Shown piece by piece: positions 47,576 to 57,376 of a stretch of DNA of 64,000 nt (its first letter is position 1; every line of letters starts with the position of its first letter). The stretch is from assembly GCA_013400155.1 (NCBI GenBank), contig VXBM01000041.1:2217131-2281130 (forward strand), in the 5' to 3' direction. The stretch comes from Helopsaltes ochotensis. Its lineage: Eukaryota; Chordata; Aves; Passeriformes; Locustellidae. A program made the translations under genes and the position numbers. Under the pieces are notes generated by a model. The model did no database searches. It was not told where the DNA came from and saw only the letters and a program-made list of their open reading frames with translations.

Positions 47576-50500
47576 CTGTAAGGAAGGACACGGGTCAATT
47601 CAGCAGTACAGTCCCATTGCCTCTCTGCTCCTGCTGCTATAAATTCTCTCCTGTAAATGAGAAAATATTTCAGAGCAGGGGAATTTAAAATCTTGGAGAA
47701 CCGTTTGAAAACATGAGCAACTGTGTGCTTCAGTGCAAGATGCAAAAGAAGTGTAAATTTAGCACATGCCCTCATAATTCCTGATTCTGCTTTTGATTCA
47801 ATCCGTAAACAGACCTGTAGGAATGTGAATGAGAATCTTCTACAGCAGCTGCAGGAATAGAGAGGGAATGATGGAGCACATGTGAGTCCCAGAATGTCTT
47901 CTCAACAAGGCAGAAAGATGTACATGAGAATGGAAAAAACACTGTGCAAAGGAGCAAGGGAGGCAGGACAGGCATAGCAAAGGAAAGTTTGGGAAGTGCA
48001 TGGTGCCAGCTGACCTGAACTCTGCTATTTCATTTCCACTGGCAAATGTGCATATGCAATGCTGAATTAAAATTCACCTCTAGTAACTGACTATAGCATG
48101 AACGATACCTAAGCATCCCAATTTTAGTCTTCTTGTTTTCCCCATTCAGTAGCAGAGTGGAGACTGGGTTTGCCTCACGGCATCAGAGCCTTCTGGGTAT
48201 TGGTGCTGAACTCTCATTTTGCAGCTCTCACAGGACCTGATAGCTGTTTTCCCTAAGGAAAATGGAAAGTCTTATGATTCTAAAAGCTAGGACTTCTAAT
48301 CACAGTAGCTCAAGATGCTGTGGATGATAGTCCAGAAAGGATGAATGCTTTGGCTGGGCACAAGCTGCCATGGAAGCACAGAGCCGAGCTCCTTGGGCAG
48401 CTGTCCAGTGTGATGAAATTAGTGTGGTTGTCACTTTGTCTCCAAGCTGTGTGTTCTGGGCACCCTGCAGACAGCAGCATATGCACTGGCAAAGCCCACC
48501 AGCCTCGCTGTGCTTACTAACTGTATTTCTTCACAGGAGGTTTGTGCCAGGTGGCTTGAGTGGAGCCTGCTCCTTCCAACCTTTTGGCCCCATGTTTCCT
48601 CTAAGGACCTGAGTCCTGCACAGTGTGCTTTCCCTGGAAGCAGCCTGCCCTCTTGGCAGGTGATGGTTTCTACTCAGCAATGATTAAAGTACTCATGAAG
48701 GATTCACCAGTGGGAAAGGGGCATGGAAGGGCTTTCTGGAAAGACAGGACAGAGTAATCCAGATTGCTAAACCTGATCCATAGAGACAGGTGCATATCTC
48801 AGCAATGATAATTGGAACAAAGTCCACAAAGAGAATCAATTTGCATCTGAGTACACGAGTGTGCTTTTCTAGTTACAAGGACAAGATGCACCCAATTAAG
48901 AAAACAAACAGACACCCATGCCCAGGCTTATTCAAGTCTCTAAGATACTGCTGTTTGAAGATGACGTGGCATTACACCTAATTAATTTACTGAGAAGTGG
49001 ATACAGAGGAGCTCTTCAAAACCATACCATCTCTCAGTCTGGAGACACAGCACCATATGTAATTAAATTCTACCTCTTTTCCTGCCTAAAGAAAGAAAAA
49101 GGATCCTTCCCCCCACATATTTATGTTCAGAGGTTTCTGTTACTGCTGCAAACAAGAATCATGTATCTATAATCTGAGAATGGGACACATTTCCCCAGTC
49201 CTTGAATTTGCTAAAAAAATTACCAAAGTTGACATCCTGAGGAGATCAAAAACATAATCCCATCATAGGATGGAAACAGGCTGTCTTCCCTACCACATGT
49301 TATTAGTCATTGCACTAGATAAAAAAGACTGAGGCTAAAACAGGTTTACTTATGCTCTTCATTATGTGTTCATGTGTTTCTTAGGAAACATAACAGTAGG
49401 TGATATTTTGCTGCTTTCACTTTTTCAAACTCTCAAGTTTAAAGTAGTAGTTAAGCATACTCAAGTGCACCCAATATCTGCATTCGATTTCTCCTCAGCA
49501 ATATTTGTATGCAATTACCACATGAATATTTTGTAGTGCTTCCTGTGTTCGATTCTTTCCTGTAAAATTTTAAAACTGCTCCTTTTAAGAAGCACCTTTT
49601 CTCAGGTTTCAAGTGTTTTCCTTAGTCACTTCTAGGTATGTTGAGCAGCTTGCATGTATCCACACCACACTCTTCTACACTGTTAGTAACGTCAGAAGCA
49701 ACAGGAAGGCAGGACTTGGAAAATGTGCCAGCCAAGCTTAATGCTCCCTTTGGAACAACCTGATCCTCCCATTCCACCCTAAAAAAACAAATCCCCCATT
49801 TAAAGTGGTGATAAACCACTAGGCTAGATCCCAGCGCAAGTTTTATACTTCTCTCTTTCATGAAGAGATACAGAGATATTGGAGTGGGCCCAGTGAAGGG
49901 TCACTAAGATGACTAAGGCACTGAAACATCTCTCCTGTGAGGAAAGGCCGAGAGAAGTGGAGCTGTTTAGCCTGGAGAAATGCAAACTTGTGGGAATCAT
50001 CAGTGTATACAAACATGGGAATGGGGCTCTTCTCACCAGCACACGCTGGCAGGGCAAGAGGCAGTGGGCACCAGTTAAAATGCACAAAATTCCATCTGAA
50101 CAAAAAGCACTTTGGTACAATAAGGGTGGAAAAACACTGGCACAAGCAACCCAGAGGGGTTGTGGAGTTACCATCCGTGGAGATATTCAAAACCCAACTG
50201 GACATGGTCCAGGGCAAACTGCTCTAGTTGACACTGCTTAAGCATGGAAGTTAGGACTAGATGATGTTGAGAGATCTCTGCAGACCTCAACTAATCCATG
50301 GTGATGAGAGCAGATATTGCTCTGATACACAAATTTCCAGCTTGACTGCAGATGTCTGAAGCTAAACCATTCAGAATACATTTTAAGATCCCTTGATTTT
50401 AAAAGTTGTAAAGTCAAGCACTTATAAATTATTATACTGCTAGAAATAAATTGCTTGTAGACCCTTAATGTGGGTGCCATGCAATGTGGATCATAGTGGA

Positions 50501-51521
50501 ATCTGTAATTCTATGAGGAATGACTTAGTGTGTTTTTCAAATGGCCTGACAACCTGCAGACTCCCTGAAGAGAGACAGGCATAAAGCAGTAAGGGAACTG
50601 TGTATTCAGTGATTTAGCAGGCAGAAGCTGTGAGGAGTTAAGCAGGCTTAAAGCAAAAGGAAATTTCAGAGAAAAAGTTGCAGACTTATTTGACAGTGTG
50701 ATTTTATTTTCAAAGCTTCCTAACTTGGTTCAGTTACTTAAATAGCTCTGGCTTATCAATAAGGATGTTTCTGACAATAAAGGGAAAACTCAAATGTGGA
50801 CCAGAACCCTCTATCATAATATGCCCCTTCCCTTATCACCCACTGATTGCTTACTTGGCAGAAATGTTGGTATACCAGCTCTAAATGCAAGCTCAAGTCA
50901 ATTATTTTTTATGTGTGTATGAACCCTGCTTAATGAACTGTGAAAGCTTAGCAACCCAAGGATTTGGTTCAGAAGTGTGACAAAATTTCTGCACTTCTTA
51001 GGATGATTTGAGAACGAACAAGGCATGACAGTTAGAATGGACCTTAAAACTCATTCACATTCTGTGACTGTAGAAATACCATTATTCTGGGGGAAAAAAC
51101 CCCTCATTTTTGAAAACTGCCATAAGTGAGAGAACTTTGAGATGAAATACTCTTTGTGGTGAAAGGGGGGGTGCATTAATGTCAAATGGCTCATTTTGTT
51201 TTCTGCTAGGACCACTGCCTTATCAAACACCTGTCTTGTTTGGCCAAGGCAGTCTGTTGTACTGCAAGTCAGGTAGTACCTCATTAAGGGAGGAAAATCT
51301 GAGAAATATGACCGTAAAAATCTTAATCTGATAAGTGAAGAATGAGGACAGGCTGGTAGAAATTTTTAAGACCTCAAAGTACTTGCAACTTCCACAGTGT
51401 AATTGAAGGTACAGAGCAGAGAATTCTAGCTCAAAGTAAAAGCACCATGACTCATAGCTCGTTACAGGCAGGCTTGCTGAAATGATAAAACTGTACCCTT
51501 GGGAATAATGAATTCAGTCAC
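47576..51521 (-). other. MATCAP2: MATCAP2 last intron (3.9 kb)
   Basis: This intron contains the CR1 copy at 49853-50310, antisense to MATCAP2. No other gene was recognised. The rest is unique AT-rich sequence. Confidence 0.85.
49853..50310 (+). mobile_element. CR1 LINE, diverged 3' fragment
   Basis: A CR1-like copy of about 450 bp: ATCTCTCCTGTGAGGAAAGG, CTGTTTAGCCTGGAGAAATG, a diverged middle, CCATCCGTGGAGATATTCAA, and GGACTAGATGATGTTGAGAG near the end. The tail (CTCTAGTTGACACTGCTTAA) fits CR1 subfamilies with a 'TTTAGTTGACC...GCTTGAGCA' 3' end and not those of the 31145 copy. It is more diverged than the EEPD1 intron copies, so probably older. Borders are approximate. Confidence 0.85.
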
Positions 51522-51619
51522 CTTTCCAAGGGCTGTCAGAAGATGGAAATCAATGGACTCCCTGTATCTCAGGATTCGGAGGATGCCATCCAAGTACACC
51601 TGGTCCTTATTGAAACAGC
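51522..51619 (-). CDS. MATCAP2: MATCAP2 internal exon (CFNKDQVYLDG)
   Basis: This exon has 98 bp, a - strand acceptor TTCCTTTCAG and a donor GGAAAG/GTGACT. The first two bases complete a glycine codon. The product is CFNKDQVYLDGILRILRYRE followed by SIDFHLLTALGK. GCF-x-KDQVYLDGI is a hallmark block of the MATCAP/KIAA0895 family, downstream of the catalytic zinc motif. The frame continues directly into ISYEDV at 47575. Confidence 0.97.
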
Positions 51620-52134
51620 CTGAAAGGAATGGAAATACATTGCACTCTATCAGTGTTTGGTCAAAGCATGTTCTCAGAAGCCATTATGAGCAGAACAATT
51701 TTATTTTTAAAAACTAGATATTTATACCCCTGACTTTGAAAACCTTTCCAAAAACTAGCTAGAAGGCAAAACCCACTAGCCAGAAAAAGAAACCAAACAT
51801 AGAAGATAGAGCCTGTGAATAACCCCAGGCAACATTACATCTGTAGAAAGCAGGTCAAACTGTGAGGATGAATTTTTTCAAAGTTTTGGATTTATGTTTC
51901 ACTTCCACCAAAAAAAAAAAAAAATCCTTTACTGATTCAGCTTGAAGGTCTCACTCAAGCATTTTCAGCCTTGTTTTCCACAGCAGAATTCCTGAGACCA
52001 CATTTCAGAAAGTGTGGAGTCCAATTTCTTCCTTTTGCAAAGGTTTTACTGTGTGCAATGCCTAAGGAGCTCTGTGCCATGTTCTGAGAACCTCCCTGAA
52101 GTTCAAAACAAAGGAACACAAATGGGGAACTCAC
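51620..52134 (-). other. MATCAP2: MATCAP2 intron (515 bp)
   Basis: A short intron with a 15-base poly-A at 51910-51924 (+ strand). No other feature seen. Confidence 0.9.
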
Positions 52135-52440
52135 CTGGTTGAGAAGTGTCAGTCCACCCTCTCTTGGCCCGTACGCAGTAATCCCACCTAGTATTGGGGT
52201 CCTTGACAAATTTCCCCACATCCTGGAAAAGCTGACTGAAGGACATTTGGCTGGCCTGGTACACTGTGTAGTAGAGCAGGGCAGCCCTCCAAAGAAAAGG
52301 GTCTTTGCGGAACAGGACGCTGTGAATGCTCGCTAGCCCCTCTTCTGTAGGGTTGATTGGTTTTAACCCATGTTTTCTACGGCCATTACGGTTGCACCAA
52401 GGCTGGCTGTTGTTGTTAAAACCCCGAAAGTAATGAGTTC
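52135..52440 (-). CDS. MATCAP2: MATCAP2 catalytic-core exon (second half of HEIGTH, NPTEEG)
   Basis: This exon has 306 bp with an acceptor whose pyrimidine tract is mostly T (TTTTTTTTTTTCAG on the - strand) and a donor CAACCAG/GTGAGT. It begins by completing the glycine of HEIG, then THYFRGFNNNSQPWC, a basic loop, GLKPINPTEEGLASIHSVLF, RKDPFLWRAALLYYTVYQAS, and later NTRWDYCVRAKRGWTDTSQP. The histidine of THYF is the second zinc-binding His of the HExxxH motif. A glutamate in NPTEEG is the likely third ligand by analogy with MATCAP1 (inference). The family removes residues from tubulin C-terminal tails at microtubules. Confidence 0.98.
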
Positions 52441-53642
52441 CTGAAAAAAAAAAAGAAAAAAGGACTTAGTGGCACTTAGAACAGTAGCATCCAATGATAA
52501 AGAAAAAAATTATAAAATATTTAAGGAGATACCCGTTTCAGAATTCTGAGCTGGTAGGACTGGGCACTGGAAAAAGCGATGACTTTAGCCTTGTCTACAA
52601 CAGAGAATTTTGTCAGAGATATATACACCATGCAAATATTCACCTGCTGACTGCAAGTGAAATTCCTGAAAATGCTTAAAGAAGGCAGCTATCAGGAGGA
52701 CTTGATTTTCTAAATCTGTGAAAAGGAACTTTCAGAAGTTTTACAAACCAAATTGTCTCTGGCATAGGTTGGGCATTGTAGGGAACAGCAGGAAGGAAAA
52801 TCAAAGTAAAAGGGCAGAAATGTTGCCTCCTGAGGGTGATTAAACAGCACTACTGCAGCCTTGGAAGATGCTATGTCCCTTAAAATGTGAGTAACAGTGG
52901 TTCTAGGCAATTGCAAGGCTTATTCTTCAGTTGATATTCAGGCACTAGGCCAAATTTATCCATTTTTTATGTACTTAGTTGAAACAGATGCACTGAAAAT
53001 TTCATAGAAATTTTTCACGGGGCTGGGCCAACCTTGTGTAATGCAAAACCACAGCAATTTTACACCAGTTAGGGATCACTGGGTAAATTCTTCATACCTA
53101 AAGCATGCCTACATTTGCAAGCAGTGCAGCGTGACAGGAGCAGGTTTGTAAAGTGACATGGCTGAAGCTGAGGTTGAATGGCCACACTATTTTTGTTTCC
53201 CCTTTTTTTTTCAACTCCAGAGCAGTTAAAAAAAAATTGCTGTCACGAGCAAAACGTCCCTGAGCAGTGACAGCACAGAAGGTATGCCCTGGAGCAGAAC
53301 CTCTGGGCCAGCATCATCTGAAAGGATTACTCTTTGCCTGCTCCAAGATTGCTTTGGCATGGGAACTTCAGTGCTGTAAGTGGGACTAGCTGGTAGGCTT
53401 ACTTCAAAAGCTTGCTCAGGATCTGACCTAAAATGCTAATGTCCATGAACCCTAGGAACCCTTTTACTGTATGCTGCAGTAATAACAAGGTTTCTTCTTC
53501 CCTTTAGCACATCTCCAGCACAGGTTCTTTGGATAGGGATGTTCCCTCTTTCTCTATCGGTCCAGTGCCTGGCCCATCAGTGTGCTGTAAGAATGCATGC
53601 AAGCACTGCCCTTTGCCTGCAGAAGAGATGTCATGCTCCTAC
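52441..53642 (-). other. MATCAP2: MATCAP2 intron splitting the zinc motif (1.2 kb)
   Basis: This intron interrupts the glycine codon of HEIGTH. Its 3' end is an unusually pure poly-T tract on the - strand (52443-52453 is A on the + strand) directly against the CAG acceptor. No repeat or gene recognised inside. Confidence 0.88.
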
Positions 53643-53775
53643 CAATTTCGTGTCTCAGCATCCCCTCCAGCCAGTGCTCTCTCGCGGTGGAGACATTGAT
53701 GGTGAGAGTGGGGCGGCCGTTCACCACGGTCATGGAGGCTCGGGACAGCAGGTCCTCCGTGAGATGGACCACAAT
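53643..53775 (-). CDS. MATCAP2: MATCAP2 internal exon (first half of HEIGTH zinc motif)
   Basis: This exon has 133 bp, a - strand acceptor CTCTTCAG and a donor GAAATTG/GTAGGA. The product reads IVVHLTEDLLSRASMTVVNG, RPTLTINVSTAREHWLEGML, RHEIG. RHEI supplies the first zinc histidine and the catalytic glutamate of the HEIGTH motif. The exon ends after the first base of the glycine codon, so the motif is split by a 1.2-kb phase-1 intron. Both key residues are intact, indicating an active enzyme. Confidence 0.98.
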
Positions 53776-55876
53776 CTGAAGAGGAGAGAGTCCAGGTAGA
53801 ACTGAAAGAGCTCTCTTCCCCCTCCTGTTCCTGTTTTTTCCTCTGGCCCTTCCATTATTTGATTTCTCTTTGGTCCCTTGCCCTCCACAACCCTGTCTTG
53901 CGATCAGCAGTCACCTGAGAGAGCCTTCTGAATGAGTTTATCCTACTCACCTGTGCTACTGACAGAACCTCGGACTTTATGGGGTGAGGGAGGGTGAAGA
54001 TAGACCAACATGAGACCGAAAAATTTTGTATGGTAACACTGACTAGACTCAGAGGGCAGGGAGCAATTGCATGCACAATAAAATTAGAGAAAATTCCAGG
54101 TTTTTTTTAGTATTACTGACAACTGAAAAATACCAGATAAGAACATATTAATTGACTACGTATCTATATAAGTAGCTGTCTGAGACCATTTCAGTTGCAA
54201 TTCTAAAGCCACTTGAATGAGAGGGGGAAGTACTGTGTACTTTTTCTGCTGTTAAATGATGCAGACTTGAAATATTGAAATACTGGTATTGTTTTGTTCT
54301 ATACAGCAAAATAGTTCTTGCTTTCCTGTTCCCTCTTGGAAAACTGGTAATCAAAACAAACACCAGCAGAGAAGGAAACTAATGCATATTGATGTATTTT
54401 ATTATTTTACTTCAAAAAGCCTTTTTAAACAAGTGACTGAGAGGGAAAAGTGAAACTCTTTGTTGAAGATTAAGCACCTTTCCCTCTTCATGTAAAGCCT
54501 AAAGAAACAGCAACAGTACTGCTCAGAAGAGTACAAGGGAGATTACTTTAAAGAAAGATTACTTTTTCAGTATCCAAAAAAAAGAACCCAGGGATCAAAG
54601 GCATGAATATAACACTTCCCTGTACTCAAAACTCACCATTCAGCTTCAAGTTCAACAGCAAATGGTCAGTCCCATAAAACTTGCATTTAAGAGGCAGGAA
54701 AAACAGGTAAATCCCAAAGCTTTTAGACTTAAAGGTGCCACTTAGCTTTATTAACACCCCTTCAGCTGGACAGAGTATTTTCATATTTTAGACCATCCTA
54801 AGCATGGTGTATTAACCCTATTTTCACAGAAAAAGCAAAGCATTTCATTAAGAAGGACATGGTTTGCTGGATAAGGATGTGGGATCCAGCTGCCACAAAG
54901 TCAAACCAAGCCAAAAATGAAGAGGGAGATAAAAGCACAGGAAAAGATAAAACATACAAAATTTTTCTGCTTCCTCTAAACTGTAGTTTAATAATCCCAC
55001 TCTTAGAAACACAGGTAAAGTCTGGTTACCAGTGTCAAATCATAGTCTCACAAAAATGCATGATGAGTTTGGCAGTTTCTCCTAACAATATTATGTTTGC
55101 CAATTAAACCTAGTTTCTGGGAAATGAATTTTTGTCTCATGATTCCAGACTCTTCTTGCTCACTGCCAGTGATGTCATCCAAGTCTTTGACTCTGTCATC
55201 TGGTGGTTTCATTTGGATTAATCCCTTTTTTATACATTCAATTTCATCTGACTTTTCCAAGCAATTTCATGTAACTTCATCAAACAGGTCTTCTAAAATT
55301 TTGAATATAGAAAATAAGTTTTTTTCACAGGGCTCTAAAAAATTAGATGGTTAAAGCCAGGAAATAACCAGCACTCAAACCAACTCAACAAGCTCTTTCA
55401 TTTTTATTCACTTATGTCACTTTCATTTGTGTTGCTTCTTATAAATCACTCTCTTGGGCTGCTGCTTATTTTTCTTGGCCTTTTCTTAACTCTTTCCTTT
55501 GGTGTAAATAATTTGATACAGGAGAACAGATGGCAGAACTGATGAATAAATGGAAATGTGCTGGTCTCCAAGTAGCTGAAAAAAGGAGGGAAGGAAGGGT
55601 GTCGTTCTTGGGTACTCCCAAAAGAAGAGAGTTTAAGAACAAGCATATATGAATCAGGAAACAGGCTCAGAGAGATGACTGAAGCGTTCACAATGAATTT
55701 GTGTCGTTTCAATTGTTCAAACATTAGACTGGGCTTAGCCATGAGAAAAGTATGATGTAAGGAATATTCTTGTAATTATGGAGGAAAGGCCTCCCCAGAT
55801 GGTCTCTTGGGTCCGCCCCTGTGTAATGTTTAAGATCTACATATGTGTTTCTTTCCTGATCCGGTGCAGGACTTAC
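53776..55876 (-). other. MATCAP2: MATCAP2 intron (2.1 kb)
   Basis: AT-rich unique sequence. The open frames in it have no family resemblance. No repeat recognised. Confidence 0.85.
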
Positions 55877-56020
55877 CTCACCAAGACAGCCTTCTTTCAC
55901 CATGTACTTCCTGACGTGATTCCAGATGCGACTTTTGGTCAGCAAGCTGCCTCCAGTGGCCTGTTCAAATTTTTCATAGCTTCCATATTTCTGCAATGTC
56001 CTCCTCATAATATTAATGGA
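55877..56020 (-). CDS. MATCAP2: MATCAP2 internal exon (KYGSYEKFEQATGG)
   Basis: This exon has 144 bp (48 codons, phase 0 both ends), a - strand acceptor CATTTTACAG and a donor GGTGAG/GTAAGT. The product reads SINIMRRTLQKYGSYEKFEQ, ATGGSLLTKSRIWNHVRKYM, VKEGCLGE. This is the helical segment at the start of the DUF1704 catalytic domain (ATGG and KEGCLGE are strongly conserved in the two KIAA0895 paralogues as I recall). It joins IVVHLTEDLL at 53775 in frame. Confidence 0.97.
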
Positions 56021-56851
56021 CTGTAAAATGAAAAAGCGTAGCAAATATCAGTGCAGTAAGATCCCCATGTCGGACTGACACTGGTATTCTTTCTCTCCCT
56101 CTCAATCTCTTTTTTTCTCTTAGTTTAAAATCCTTCTTTTCTTAACTCACTGGTAGTCACTAACAGGCTGTACTCATCTAACACACGCTGACATGCTCTG
56201 CAATGAATTTGTACCATCTTCAGATGTACATTAATGCCAAAGAACTGAAAAAGGATTGTGATCTACTCATCTTAGACCCACATCCATCAGAGTGATGATT
56301 AGATGATTATCAGTCTAGTGAAATAATACCCATTTTCTCTTTGATTCTGGCAATGTTGTACAACTGCCTTGTAAAACAGACGTAAGAGGTCTCCAGGACA
56401 TTTGCAGTTTGACAGCATGTTTCTTTTTATGTTTTTCCAAAGAATCTGAAAAAGATCAACTATTACTGTCATCTCGCTTCATTTCTTGGCATTTCCTAAT
56501 TTAGGAACACTGAACCATAATTAAGCAGATGTGTAACCATAATTTCAACAATAATATTTCTACAAAAAATGTCTCCTTACAATGAGATCCCTTGTACCAT
56601 GGGTGTCTGTGTGAGAAAGGAGGAGAAAGAGCAGGAACTTTTATTTACAGAACTTTCATTTAAACTTTTCCTTTAAACCACATTACTTCTTTACAACCCT
56701 CCAAAATGAAGGCTTATTTCATGAGATAAATAGAGTGGTATCAACAATTCTCCAATGAATTGCTGCTAGAAGAAGACCCTTGTAGGTGCAAAACTTAGCA
56801 TGATGCCCATAACCATGATCTGAACTATGCATATTGAAGATTTTATTGGTG

Positions 56852-56906
56852 GGGTGTGAAATGCTCATTCCCAGTTATCTGCTTTCCAGCATTTCATTTC
56901 ACACCC
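56852..56906. repeat. Perfect 12-bp inverted repeat, 31-base spacer
   Basis: GGGTGTGAAATG (56852-56863) is the exact reverse complement of CATTTCACACCC (56895-56906). The right side carries an extra ATTTC unit (CATTTCATTTCACACCC), so the arm can pair in two registers. Confidence 0.9.
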
Positions 56907-57340
56907 TTTAAAGAAAATGTGGTATGGAATAACTTCTTTCCCAGCAACAGTCCAGATACAGGGAATAGCTCTTTGTCATAACATGATAACAGAAGCTCCT
57001 GGCACTACCTTAAAAAATTAATGCTCTTGCTAAGAAAATACCACTAACAATAAAGGCGAAAATCTAGCAGACTGAATCTCTTTTACATGATACACTTATA
57101 TCCCTTCATGAGCATGTTTGTCTCCAGCTATGTAATTCTGACACTGGCAGATTGACTGATTTTCCACAAAAATTGGATTAATTTATTCTCTCACAGCTAT
57201 CAACAATCCTTCTCTAATGTTTTTCAAGTTGAAACTAAGCAACCATGAGTAATTGCTACTGAAACCTATAAATGACAGCTAGACATATTCTTAAAATCTA
57301 ATAGCTCTTTGATGAGGGAAATTGTCACTTACGCGAATGC

Positions 57341-57376
57341 CAAAGAAATACTGCACCTAATTTCAGTATTTCTTTG
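57341..57376. repeat. Perfect 13-bp inverted repeat, 10-base loop
   Basis: The arms CAAAGAAATACTG (57341-57353) and CAGTATTTCTTTG (57364-57376) are exact reverse complements, separated by CACCTAATTT. Pairing does not extend outward. It would form a compact hairpin in the MATCAP2 intron transcript or in DNA. Confidence 0.9.

Noticed and set aside
47421..47642. 73-codon frame on the + strand
   Set aside because: It is the antisense shadow of the MATCAP2 terminal exon.
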